Below are positions 50,702 to 62,800 of a DNA stretch of 64,000 nucleotides, one piece after another; the first letter of the stretch is position 1, and the number at the start of each line of letters is the position of its first letter. The notes under the pieces were generated by a model, which was given only the letters and a program-made list of their open reading frames with translations, did no database searches and was not told the origin of the DNA. A program made the translations under genes and the position numbers. Origin of the DNA: Pleodorina starrii (taxonomy: Eukaryota > Chlorophyta > Chlorophyceae > Chlamydomonadales > Volvocaceae); contig BRXU01000017.1 in NCBI GenBank assembly GCA_030267565.1, forward strand, positions 1,954,501 to 2,018,500, read 5' to 3'.

Positions 50702-53700
50702 CTCAGCTCGTCCTCCTTCGCCTGCGCCCTTGCACCCTGCTGGCGCTGCCGCTGACGCTCCTCGCCCCGCTGGAGCTCAGAAGATGTGGGGGAAGGTAAA
50801 ACAGTCCGGGGGCAGCGGGGGGGTGGGCGGGCAAACACAGGCGAGTTCGGATGATGGTATGTGAGTCCTATGAGCCACGCCTCACGCCCACCCTCCGCCT
50901 CCTTGCAACACACACACGCACACACCCGACCGCTTTCACACTGAACACCCCCTGATCCCTCCCCTTCCCTTCCCTCCCCTTGCCTCCCCTTCCCTCCCGC
51001 AACCTCCCCAAAGCGCCTCCGGCCCCACCATCCCCGTCCCCAGCACTCACGTCCGTTCGGGCCCGCAGCTCAGTCGGGATGTCCTGGTACAGCCCCGCGG
51101 CCCGCTGCTCCGAAACCCGGCGGTCCAGAATGGCCAGACCCGTCTGGTGGAGCGGCGTGTCCATGGTGTTGTAGGAGCTGTGCATTTGGGGCGGGGCGGC
51201 GTGAGGTGTGGTGGGGTGTGGAGAGTAGGACGTGTGCGCTTGGGGGCAAGGTAGATTACGTTCCAACTAGCCAAGCTGGGGGGAGGTGTAAGCAGTAGGA
51301 GACTGCAAGTACGATTCAGTCCATGGTCGTGGGGAAGGATACGAGCACACTGCCTACAAGTTTGAGGGCCGACAACGAATCTTTCCGACAGAGAAGCGAG
51401 TCGGATGCATGCCCGCTTGTCGTCGCCCCTCGCCTCTTCCAGTCTGAGCCAAGCCAACACCCACCCCTCGAGCCACCCGCCCCTCCCCCTCCCTCCCTCC
51501 TCTTCCTCTTCCCCCACCCGCCCCTCCCCCACACCTTGCCTCGCCGTCGACACCTCCCAACCGCCTCCCCTCCCAACCGCCTCCCCTCCCAGCCCCTCCT
51601 TCCATCTCCGCTCTTGCTCCTCTACCCTTCCTTCCTTCCCTCCCTCCCTCACCGGATGAGATCCAGCACCTCCTGCGGTATCCGCGTGCGAGCCGCCTTG
51701 CTGAAGCTCACGTGCCGCCCGTCCGCGGTGGCCATGGCCGCCAGCGACTGGTCGCGACGGGAGGTGGAGCGCTCCTGGGCCCGGTTGGCGCAGCGCATGA
51801 ACTCGGCGCCCACGTTGGAGCGGGCTGAGGCCAGGAGCCGAGGAGACCAGGGGGGGAGCGGCGGCGGATCGGGGAAAGCGCGCAAAGCGATGTGACGATC
51901 AGGGGAGGAGACCAGGGGGGTTGCGGATCATAGGATGCGAGCAGAGCAGGGTTGCGATCGTGGGTGAAGCGAGGGATGCGGCAGTGATGGTACTGGTACT
52001 GAGTGCAGGGGTATGGACGGGGCCACGGGGAAGCCCGTGGGTGCATTGAGGTGCGAAGAGGGTTGTGGTGACGATGGGTATCACGAATTGTACATCACCA
52101 GCGACAGCGGGACGATAGCAATGCCAGGGGAGAGCAAAGGCGGCGTAGGTGGTAAAAAGTGATACCGCAGCGGAGACGGAGACGGCGGAAAGCGGAGGGA
52201 GAACAGGGGCAGGGCGGGGCGGGGGCGAGACATGGCAGAGGCGCCGTGACAGGGGGTTTGCACCCGCGATGGTGAGGTGACGTGCAGAGCGTTAGCGATG
52301 AGGCCCCCAAACCCGCATCCGCCAGTCCGCATCCGCAAGCGGGATACCCCGGGGTCGTCCCCTTGGCAGTAGCATGGGGTCGCCCCCTCCCCTCCTCCCG
52401 TCCGCAAATACAGAGGACCCAAGGCCAGCCGGCTGGCTAATAACCCTACGCACTTATCCGCTTGTACTCGGGGTCCAGAGGGTTTCCGAATGCGTCCACC
52501 GTCGGAAGCGTCACGGTGCTCGCCAGGCGCCTGAGGGGTTGGGGGGGCCGGGGGGTAGGCGGGGGGATGTAGGATTGCAATGCTTCGAGTTCAGGTCGCG
52601 GACCACCAAACCGGCTATGTGAGCGACCCTGGTAGAGATCCGGAGCGTGGGGTAAGAACAATGGCGAGGGAGGGGGGCGACGTCAGCGAACGGACCCACG
52701 ATCCAGCTATACCGGAGTGCGCGGGGTGGGCAGTGAGCAGCGGCGGCAGTGCGGGGCGGGGCGGCAGTCCATGGAAAGGTGGCGTGAACGGGGCAGGCGT
52801 GAGCTCGCTCCAAATCCAAGCGCAACAGTTTTCAATGTGAGATACAGGGGCAGATGAGGAGGGCGTCGGGAAGAGCCCCGTGACGCAACTTCGCCCCTTC
52901 CCGCCCCGCGCTGCCTGCTCCCAGCACAACCCGCCGCATGGGGGGAGAGGCCGGGGGGTTGGGCTGCGTCCCGAGGGCGCGCTCACCTCCTCTGCTCCGC
53001 CATTTCCTCCAAATCCCCTAACCCCTGCAGCAGAAAAGAGCCGCGGGGGGGGGGCAATGGCGACGGATCGGGGAGTCTGTGTCAGCGGGCAGCCACCCAC
53101 CACCAGTCTTGTCAGCAGGCGGTGCACAATTGGGACGCCGCCGCCTGCTATTAATAACGTGAAAAAGCAAGAGCGGCCACCGTGCCCCAGTCCCTCTTTC
53201 GAAGACCTCCCATCCAGGACTCGCGTGCTGCGCCCAGGTCGCTGCCCGCTGCCACACCCCGAGCACTGCCTACGCGGCTGCGTCATCGCTCCTCAACGGC
53301 CGAAGTCCCCAATTACCGCGGGTGAGAGACGACGGCGGCCCAAACCTAAACACGCGTTTACACAGCAACCCCCCCAGATGCTGTCCACCGCATCGCAACG
53401 CTTTCGCGCCGTCCGCTTGCCGCACAGCGCCACGCCGCGCTCGCCCTCCCTCACCCCGGCCGCGCCCTCCTCGGTGGCCTCCACCTGCGCCGACCCGGCG
53501 GCCCCAGCGCTGGTTTCGGAGCCCTGCAGCTGCTGCTGCTGCCGCGTCCCGTCCTCCCCCTGCTGATCTGAGGAGGACGACACTTCCTCGAGCAGTCGCC
53601 TCCGGGCGGCGTGGCCAACATTTTCCTCCAGGTGACTGGTGCGCCGGACGAATGGCGGGCGACAAGAGAGAGGGGCGAAAAGGGAGGGAGGGGCCTTTCA

Positions 53701-56700
53701 GAAGTGATGCATGCGACGGTGCAAGGTAGAGGGGTCAGAGAGTGATCTGCTCCCTGCATTTCACTCCCTGGAAGGTAGGAGGGGGGCGTGTGGTAGAGGG
53801 TGTGTGGTCACGGCGCAGGTACCGCAGCCGAGGAGCGGGCTGCAAGCTGCGGCCTAGGATCCATTACGGTGCCGTGTCGCCTGTTGTCGGCCGCATCGAG
53901 CCCTTGTCGATCCCGCATATCGTCGGCAACGCAAGGCCGTTGGGCAGCGTGCGGGCCAAGGGCCAGGCCAAGCTGCGGGCGAGTCATGGCCGAGACCGCT
54001 ACGGCCCAAACCCCCCAGCACAGGCCGTCTGAATGTGACTGGCGCTGTCCTTACCCTTTCCTCGCCCTTCAGAGCCATTCGGCCTGCCCCTGGGCTCGGC
54101 CCTTCCGCCCCTTCGGATTTTGCACATTCTAGGACATATTCTGCGACCGCAGCGCTGCCCCGCGCCTCCCTTCCCCAGCTGGCCCCATCACTCAAATGAC
54201 CCATGGGTCGTCGCTTCTACTCACATGTCCTGCGCGGCGCCCCCGCCGCCCAGGTTCGCTGGCAGCAGATCCCTCACCACCGCCAGCTTCTCCTGATGCG
54301 ATGTAGGGCATTTCGGGGAGGGAAGGGGGCACGTGTGGTTGATGCCTTCGGGTTAAGGGGGTTTTGAGACGGCTTGTGGTGGTGCCGGGGCCGAAGGGAA
54401 CAACCGGGGGAGGGGCGGAAGGCTGGCTTGCGACTGCAGGGGATGGACCGTGGCGGTCGGCACATCGAGGCCCAGAACAGCTACCGGTGGCCTCACCCTG
54501 CTACCTGGGCCCCACCTGTCGTCCCTGTCTTCAACGCTCCTTTCCTACCTCCAACCCAGCCCCCCTCTCCGCTGTTCTCTTAGCTGCGCCTGGATGAGCT
54601 CGTCTGCCCGGGAGCGTTCCCTGACACATCCATTGGGCTTGGCTTAGCTCGAGGCTCCGCCTATCCTAATATATTACCCTGGAGCAAGACAGTGGCCCCA
54701 GCCCATGCAGCATTTACTTGTTTACTCACCCTCCCCCCCCCCCAACCCCGCCGCCCCCCGCCTGCCACCCCGCCCTGCCACGGTTCCCACGGTTCCAAGC
54801 CCAGTCTACCCCTCCGACCTGCGCCTCGATGAGGTCGTTCCGCGCCGTGTCCACTCGGCTCTGGAGCATCGACACCAGGCTGGGGTCGGCCTGGGTCTGC
54901 GGCCACGTCGAGCGCCGGCATACATGCAGTCCCGCGGCGGTGCAACAACGGCCGGGCGGGGGGGGGGCGACACAGCGGACACAGGTACGGAGATGACGGT
55001 GAGCAGGGGAAGTTGACGGCAGGCAAGCGAGCAGGCAAGCGGCGCAGGCGCTCCCCAGTGGAGGCAGTCCCCGCCAGGCGCGGCGCGGCGCGGCGCGGTG
55101 CCCTGACCCGAGGCCATGAGCCCAATCGACGAGACTGTAAACCGACCAACGGTTCAAGGAATGCTACTGCCAGCCGCGCGGTCCTAAACCCAGGCCACGG
55201 TCGCGGCCATCCAACCGTCCCCGCCCCTGGAGCCCTCAAGCCCATCGCGGCACGCGTCCGCCCAGCGGGGCGGGAGGGGGCCGGCCACGGCCCCTCCCGC
55301 CCTGCGGACTCCCACCCGCTCGCCGGCCCCTCGCCCCACCCTCCTCGCTTGGCAGAGTTACCGCCCACCAACCCCGCCTTCCTCGTTTGCGCTCGCGTTC
55401 CCGTGCGGCCATCCACCCATCCACTCACCCTCTGCGCGTCCACAAGCTCCTTCTGGGCAGTCTGCAGCCGCCGGCGGGCCTGCGTGCATGCATGCATGCA
55501 TGTGTGCACACCGTGTTTGACGGAGCGGTTGGAACCGCGCGAGTTGGCAGCAGCCAAAGTTGGGCCGGTTTCGGAGCAAAAGGCGCTTGGCGGGTGGAGC
55601 ATCCCCCCGCTCCCGTGCAGCGCTATACGGCGCTGTGTTTGTGGCTCGTCCAAACGGAGAGCCCGTGGCGGGGAGTTGGACCGAAAATCTCGGGTTGCGA
55701 TGCGGGGCATCCCAAGTCGCTCGTGTCGTGTCCGTGCCCGCCACCTGGCACCGCTGGCCCCCATCCTCACCCTCCCCCACCCCCATGCGCCCGCGCCCCC
55801 TGAACCGCACTGTCTTGCTGCTTTGCGCCCACCTCCCCACGTGCATGACACGACCCAGCCCCAGCCGAGCTCCACCCGAACCGCACGAACGCCCCTAACC
55901 GCACTCCACTGTCATCTCGCCAAGCCCGGACACCCACCTCTCGTATCAGCTTGGCCAGAAGCTGCAGCTGCGCCGCCGCCTCGCTGCTCACGGTCCTGCC
56001 GCCGCCGCCGCCCCCGCCGCGGCCCTGCCCCTGGCCCTGCCCTGGGCCTTGGCCCTCCTTGCGCCGCGTGCCGCCGCGCCCCGCCACGTCCTCGTCGCCG
56101 CCCGAGTAGGCGGGGCTCTCCACGCTCAGGCCCATGGACACCTGCAGGCCAGCTTCAGATCCTAAAAATCCAGACGCAAACTGGATTGGGCCCGCATAAG
56201 ATCATATCCAACGATTGTTACGATCCAGGTCCGCAGCGGGAACAGTCGAAATGAACCGCCGGGGCCGATGCGGTTAAGCCAAACTGACCCGAGCTTCACC
56301 GATGCTTTGTTTGCGGTCACTACCGGTATGTCTGTGCTGCGCTGCTGTACCCTGCTGCACTGCGCCTGCGCTGGTGGTGGTAATGATGGAATCAATCATG
56401 ACTTCAAGAGGCGCACCAGGAGGGACACAGCAGAACCTCCTGCTCCTCCGCCCACTCGGCCAACCTCAGGACGCACCTCCCCCGCCGGCCCACCTCCCCC
56501 GCCGGCCCACCTCCCCCGCCAGCCCACCTCCCCTTCTCCCACACCTCCCCCTCTCCCACGCCACGCCCTGTCTCCCAGCTCCCGCTCCTCCCTCGCTCAT
56601 AAGAGCACCTCCTTGGCACCTCCTCCCGCTCCGTCCCGGTCCCCAACCCACCCACAACCCCACCCACCAGCGCCGACGCCGCCGACTCGAACAGCCGGTC

Positions 56701-59135
56701 GGTGGTTCCCACGTGCGTGAAGCGCTGCACTCGGGCCTTTGCCACGTCAACCATCTGCTCCCTCAGGTGCTCGTAGCGGAGCAAGCAGCCGCGGAAGGCG
56801 TTCGCGTCGCCCCAGTGCGAGTAGTTGGTGATGCCCAGGACCTTGCGACAGGAGTGCGACAGGGTGGAGAGGCAGGTCTAGAGTGCAATGGCTGACAAGT
56901 ACCCAGTGTCCGATTACCGTCACGAAGAGTGGACGACCCACTAAACCGTCGAAACTGCCCCAAGGATCGCCGCTGCCGCCCCCGCCTGCCATCCAGCCCG
57001 CAGCCACTCGTCTCCGTCGCCCATCCCACAAAACCAAACCCAATCGCCGCCTCCTGGTGCTTTCCATCGGGCGCCAACGGGACGTGCCAGCTGGCAAGAC
57101 ACACACCTGGAACGCAGCCCCGTTGTGGAGCAGCTCAGCGGCGATTGGGTGCATTGCAAAGTCCTGCGGGCGGACGGGCGGGCGAGCTCGAAAAGGGCGT
57201 GACGACGTTGAAGGTTGAATCGAAGGGCTGCCCCACATTCAGGATTTTGCCCAGTCACCAGAGACCCGGACCCACTCGTCCGTGAGCCAAGACATAACCT
57301 GGAATTCTCCGTCCTGCTGGGTCGTGTACCCCGCCAGTGCCTCTGCGCACACCTCCCTCCCCCTTCGCGGGCGGGCGTCTCGCCAGGTCGCAACCCACCC
57401 ACCTTGAGGCTGATCACCAGCTCATTGTCGTACGGATCCAGTAACGGCATCACACCCAGGGCCCTATCCTCGTCTGTGAGCGTATCTTTGGTCTCATTGA
57501 GGGCCTTATTGAAGAAGTACCGCCGCCCCTTGTCCTCCTTCTCAGCCCACACGCCTTCGTTGCGTGTGTGTGCGTGTGCAGGGAAGGGGGGTGTTGGTGG
57601 GTCGGGCCACCGGGGTTAGCGACGTGGTACGCTTGTGATACCGGGTGGGGGCCCGGCAGGGGGCCAGAGGTCTGTCTGGTGCTGGCAAGACTGGCGAGGA
57701 CCAGCTGCGGCGCGACAGGTGCCCCCTCCCGCCGCCGCGCTGGCCCCAGTGGCAGAGGCAGTAGCCCGGACCGCCCTTGGCGGTGTGGGCCTAGGCCGAT
57801 GCACTCCCTCTTCTGCCGCAAAACAAAAAATGTCTCGACTGCTGCTGCTAGAACTGCTACTGCTGCAAGTCGCATAATTCCTCGCCCGCCCGTGCTCATG
57901 ACCCCATGATTGCCGTGAAGACGGGAGGCGCTGCCCCGCTGTGCACTTGCGGTATCCCTCTGATGCCATGCCGCTCCAGCAAACCCCAATCGCTGCCGAC
58001 CCACATCCCCCCACACCCGGCCGCCGTCTTGGACACGCCGGGACAAGCTCCCAAGCCACCGCAACAGGCATGCTCAGCCCGCCGCAAGGCAGGAAATTCG
58101 TCTTAATCGACCTATAAATCTGTGTCTATGTAAGAGCGAAAACTCGTAGGTCGAGTGTCGAGGGACTTGAGAACGGCACTGCCCCGGACAGGCTCACCTC
58201 CCTCTGGCAGCACCTTCGCTTGCGCAGCCGCCACCTGCCAGCCGTGGCACAGGAAGGCAGAAGAGAGGGAGGCCTTGAGTCGCAAGTTGCGGATGTGTAG
58301 GGGCGTGAAGAGGTCGTCAGAGCATCGGCATCGGTGCGGTCAAGAGGCGCACCGACTCCTGCCTGGGACACCTAACAGCGTGTACACTGCGGTGCAGACG
58401 TGGTGCCCCCCGCCATGTGGGTTGCGCCGTAACGATGCCAACACGAGGCCCCAGCGCTGGTCCCTCCCCCACGGCGTAGAAGAAACGGCAGTTGACGGAG
58501 GTGTTCTATCCCGCGCCAAGACTGCCGTACAGGACGGCTTGCAGACGCGCCCCCGGTTTGAAGCAGCAACGGGGTGACGTGGCCGTACCTTCGTCTGTAT
58601 ATCTTGGGCGAAGAAGGGAACAAGATACGACCACGGCCACACGTCCTCCGTTGCGATCCTGCCGACACGCTTGCGATAATTTTTGGGCCGCTTCAGAGTC
58701 CGCGACGCAACCTCCACCGCAAACTCATAAGCCGATAGAAAGCGATCTAGAGGATCGCGAAGTTGCGTGAGGACCGCAGCATCGGGCGGAAGCATGGAAA
58801 CCACGCTGAAGTCGTCGTGAGAACTGAGCAGGTAGCAATTCGGCTGGCTCATATTCGTTAAACGCAAGTGATCGTAGGCCTTAGGGCACCTCAGAGCTGG
58901 ATGCACGCCCATTTTCAGCAAGCAGCTGTGGAACGTCCGCCCCGCCGTTCGGGGGACGTGAAGAAAGTATAGCAAATTTGATCCCGTGTACGGTGCAGCC
59001 TCCTTGTGGTGTTTTTCGAGGTAGTGGTCGGTCAGCGCCTGGCATTCTTCTAGTGTCTGTGCTTGCGAAAGTGCAGCAAGCCCAAGGCACACGGCCACTA
59101 GGAGGACTGGGAACATCTCAACACCGTATGTCATA
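50702..59135 (-). CDS. Secretory-pathway sulfotransferase with long coiled-coil C-terminal region
   Basis: Sulfotransferases of this kind transfer sulfate from PAPS to glycans in the Golgi. Exon 1 (59135-58589) encodes a signal peptide or signal anchor (MFPVLLVAVCLGLAALSQA), the 5'-phosphosulfate loop FLHVPRTAGRTF, and the 3'-phosphate motif QLRDPLDRFLSAYEF. Later exons continue the fold: 57552-57409 (MPLLDPYDNELVISLK), about 57163-57113 (DFAMHPIAAELLHNGAAFQ) and about 56880-56669 (VLGITNYSHWGDANAF, FTHVGTTDRLFESAASAL). An exon at about 58370-58198 has an unresolved frame. Downstream exons carry heptad-like helices: 56143-55937, 55481-55438 (RRRLQTAQKELVDAQ), about 54900-54825 (SLVSMLQSRVDTARNDLIEA), 54303-54223, about 53632-53330, about 52530-52446, 51824-51651, 51175-51053 and about 50780-50702. 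The catalytic half is firm. That the coiled-coil exons belong to the same transcript is inferred from strand, spacing and splice sites; they could be a second gene. Confidence 0.65.
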
Positions 59136-59819
59136 TTTGATTGGAAGTATACGTAAGAGTAAATAAGAGGTCGCCTCGACAAGGTTACAGAAAGGTCACA
59201 GGTGTCGTGTCCGGCAGTTCGTTGCTTTCCAGCGTCGAGGTCGATCGCACGATCGGGGCATTCTTGGACGCATACGCAGCTGAAGGTAAGACGTCAGCTC
59301 ATAATTTCCAGCACTCCAAATGCTTAACGTTTATCGAGGCACCGTGAACGTAGTAACGGAACGAGCTGTAGCCCGGAGGGGTAGCCGCGCCCGGATGTTA
59401 CCTCCGCCGCCCTCCAAATCTCTCCCGATGAGACCGAAATTTCGACTGCATTTTTTGTTTGTTTATGCTTCGTTAAGTTAAGCGCACCGAGGCGCCCGCT
59501 CGTCCCACTCGTCGTGCAACTGTCCCAAGGTCACACCTTCCAACCAACTACCGGTACCAACCAAAGCGCACTGCCACAAGCCCACTACCACAACATCACT
59601 GCTGCACTCACGCGCGGAAAGCCTGCTTACAATACATCTATTCGCGCCTCATTGCGTATGCCTCATGACCGGAGCCGCGGCAACCTTGGACACGCGCATT
59701 GAACAAGGCAGCTCCAGCAACTGCCTATTCACCCCCGCCATCGCCACCTCCAGAAGCCCTGCTCCAGCACCCGCTCGATCGCAAGCTCGCCCGGCCCCCT
59801 ACAGTACTCGCTCGATCCC
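59136..59819. other. Intergenic between two minus-strand genes
   Basis: Promoter side of the sulfotransferase and 3' flank of the next gene. No repeat or gene was recognised. Confidence 0.4.
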
Positions 59820-62800
59820 TCACGGCGTTCCATCGAAATTGCCGCCGCAGCACGTTCCAGACGGCATGGGCTTGCAGATGACCTGGTCGTAGTAACCGTA
59901 GTTCCAGTCCTTGGGCTTGGCGCTGTCCCACAGGGCCCGGCAGGGTGACCCCAGCACCTGCCGTCAATAAGGGTCCAAGGAAGGAACACGGGGGGCGGGC
60001 GTGATGCGCTAGCGGCTACGACTCGCACAATCACTCCCCCTCCCCCGGCCCGCGGGACATGTGGGTAGATTGATTGAGGTCTGCGCACAGGCCTAGTGTG
60101 AAGGGACAGTTTGGGTTTTGCTGCTCCAGGCAACACCGCCATTCTCGGGTAGACGCGCAACCGTGAACGGCGCTTCCAGCCCCACCTCTAAGCCCCTTCC
60201 CTAAGAAGGAAGAGCCCCCTCCCGCGAATCTTCCCCCCCCCCCACAATCACCAGTACACACACCCAATTGACAAACCTGGTCTAGCACGTAACCAATGAA
60301 GCGGAAGGTGTTCATCGCGTCAAAGTGCCAGTCAAACACGGGCGTCTGGCGGCCAGGGCGGAAGGAGCGGGCGAGTTACATGGGCACGGCAGGGCCGGAG
60401 TGGAGGGAGGCAAGGTTTGAGGGCGTCGGGCGAGGGTAACGCAGAACAGAACAGAATGAGCAAGCTGACGGGTTTGATGAGGGTGCGCACCGCATTCACA
60501 ACGGCGTAGGATGCCGTTTCCCAACCATTTCGCGCCCAAAGCTGCCCCCTCCCTGCCCAAGCCTCGCACGTCACTCCCCGACATGACCAGCAAAGCCTGC
60601 CAGCGCCAGCTGTGCGCCCGCTGCTCCCACCCACCATTTTTTTGGTGTACACATTCGTGAACTGTCCGTCCGTACAACTGTCACAGTTGGGCTTTATGCC
60701 GTACGTCCGGGTGGGCGAGTTGGGCCGTCGGTCGTCGAAAATGAGCGTCGCATTGAAGGTCTGGAAGGCCTGAGGTGGGGGCGGTGGGTGGTGTGGCGGA
60801 GGTGGGGCGGTGGGTGGTGTGAGGTGAGGTCAGGAAAGGTGCGGTGATGAGGTCAGGAGAGGTAAGCCGAGGCGCAATGAGGTGAGATGAGGTCAGAAGA
60901 GGTAAAGGGCGGTGTGGATTTGGGTTTGGATTTGGGTGCTGGCAGACGCTGTCGAACCCATTGGGTCATTTGCAGCATCAGAACGTGGGTGCGCGAGCAC
61001 TTGCGAGCACTTGCGGCAGGTCCCTGATCCGCCGCCTTTCCGTCCCCCGGAGAAGGGACTGCTGGGCTTTCGGTCGCCTCCGTCCCCACGCTATGGTCCC
61101 CATGTCTTTAATACCCTCCCCCAAGGGGGCCAGGGCCGCGACAGGTACGGTACTTCCCCGCGGCTCTTCTTCTCCTCTACTACTCCCCTCCCGGCTCCTC
61201 CCCCTGCGCGAACTCCACCCACCTTGTGAACGGCCGTGTAGTCGAGCAGCGGACTGGCCTGCGTCGCCGGCAGCACATGGGAGGGCGGACTTGGAACGCA
61301 GGACGCGAGGGCGGGGCAGGACGGGGGGCGGGGCCAGGTGCGGTGATGAGGCCGCCTCTGGAGCACACGGAGCGCAGGAGACGGGGGTTTCGTGCGGGGG
61401 GCTGGGGGCGCACTGTCTACGGAGCTGCTCAGCCATCAAGCTCACGGGCACTCGCGCTCGCGCCGCGCGCAGGCCGCCCTCGCCCGTGCACACGTGCGAT
61501 CGATTTGCCAAGCTGATGCCGGGAATACGGTATGTTGGCGGACGCCGTGTTACGTCACGTCACCACCAGCCCCACGTCACTCACGCACCAGCTGGGTGAA
61601 TGCGGCGATGTACTGCTTGGCAACGTTGTGATCCAGCAGCTGCTTCTGGAAGGGGGTAAAAGCAGAAGCGAAGGAGGGCGGGGCGGGGCGGGCAGGTAAT
61701 GAAGATGAAGATGAGACCGCAGCGATGGGGCGGAGGCGACGCAAGCCAACCCAGGCCCTGCACTACTCACCGACGTACCTGTTACTTTACCGGAGGAGGG
61801 GGGCGGGGAGGTGGAGGTGGCGACAGGCGGGCGTCAAGGGGTCAGGGGAACGGGGACCCGCATGGCGGGGATGCGGTCCGTGGCCATCCGCGGATGGGGA
61901 CGAAGAAGCGTCTGGAGCGGGAGCGGGAGCACATCTGGAGTCGCCTCCGGACGCACCTGGGGCGGCAGTCTACGGCGGCCCCGAACGCGCCGGTCCTCCC
62001 GTTGCACACACCCGAACCCGCTGCCCGCTCTCCCGCTGACTGGCCCCCCAGAGACACCGCCAATGACAACCCGTCACCCGATCATGATTACCCGCCCATC
62101 GGGGTAATCAACAAATACGTGTGCTTGGGGAGTTGGGATGGCTGAAGACAGCCGTTACTGCCGGTACGGCAAGCCCCGCCCCACCGGCCCCTCCTGAACC
62201 CATCCTCACCTGCTGCCACTGCGCCTGCGCTTCCGTAAACTTGGCGCACAGCCAGGCGGGCAGGTCGGCGGTGCTGTTGACGGATGCGCCGGGGCTGATG
62301 GGCTCCCCGCAGGCCACCGTCCCCACCAGGTTGGTCAGGATGCCGGGGGGGCAGGTGCAGCTGCCGTTCTGGAGGTGGGGACGGCGGGCGCGGTGGTGGT
62401 GGGGTGGGGGGGTTAATACATACGAGACCGAAGCGGGAGGAACGAGGACAAACCCCAGCGGGACATACCAATGCCGTTATCGCTGCACACACTATCCCCC
62501 CCCATCCACCCACCAACTCATTCTCTCCGGTTACTCACTCACTCAATCATTCACTCACCCCGGCGACGCCGTACACCCCGCAGCTGATGCACTCCCCGCC
62601 CAGCCGCGGCCCCAGCACCTGGCCGCTGCCGGCGGGGCAGGCCGCGGCGGAGGCTACGCGGAAGGAGGTCAGGCTGTAGGCGGTCAGCGGCGGGGCGGTG
62701 AAGGGCAGCGTGCCGCGGTTGCCGGGCTGGGAGGCCACGGAGCGCAGCAGCCGCAGACAGGCCTGAGGGCGGGAGGGGTGGCGGGGCGAGGGCGGGGAGG

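Noticed and set aside
54661..55875. 404-codon minus-strand frame in the sulfotransferase region
   Set aside because: It runs across clear intron sequence. Only short parts in other frames match coiled-coil exons with splice sites.
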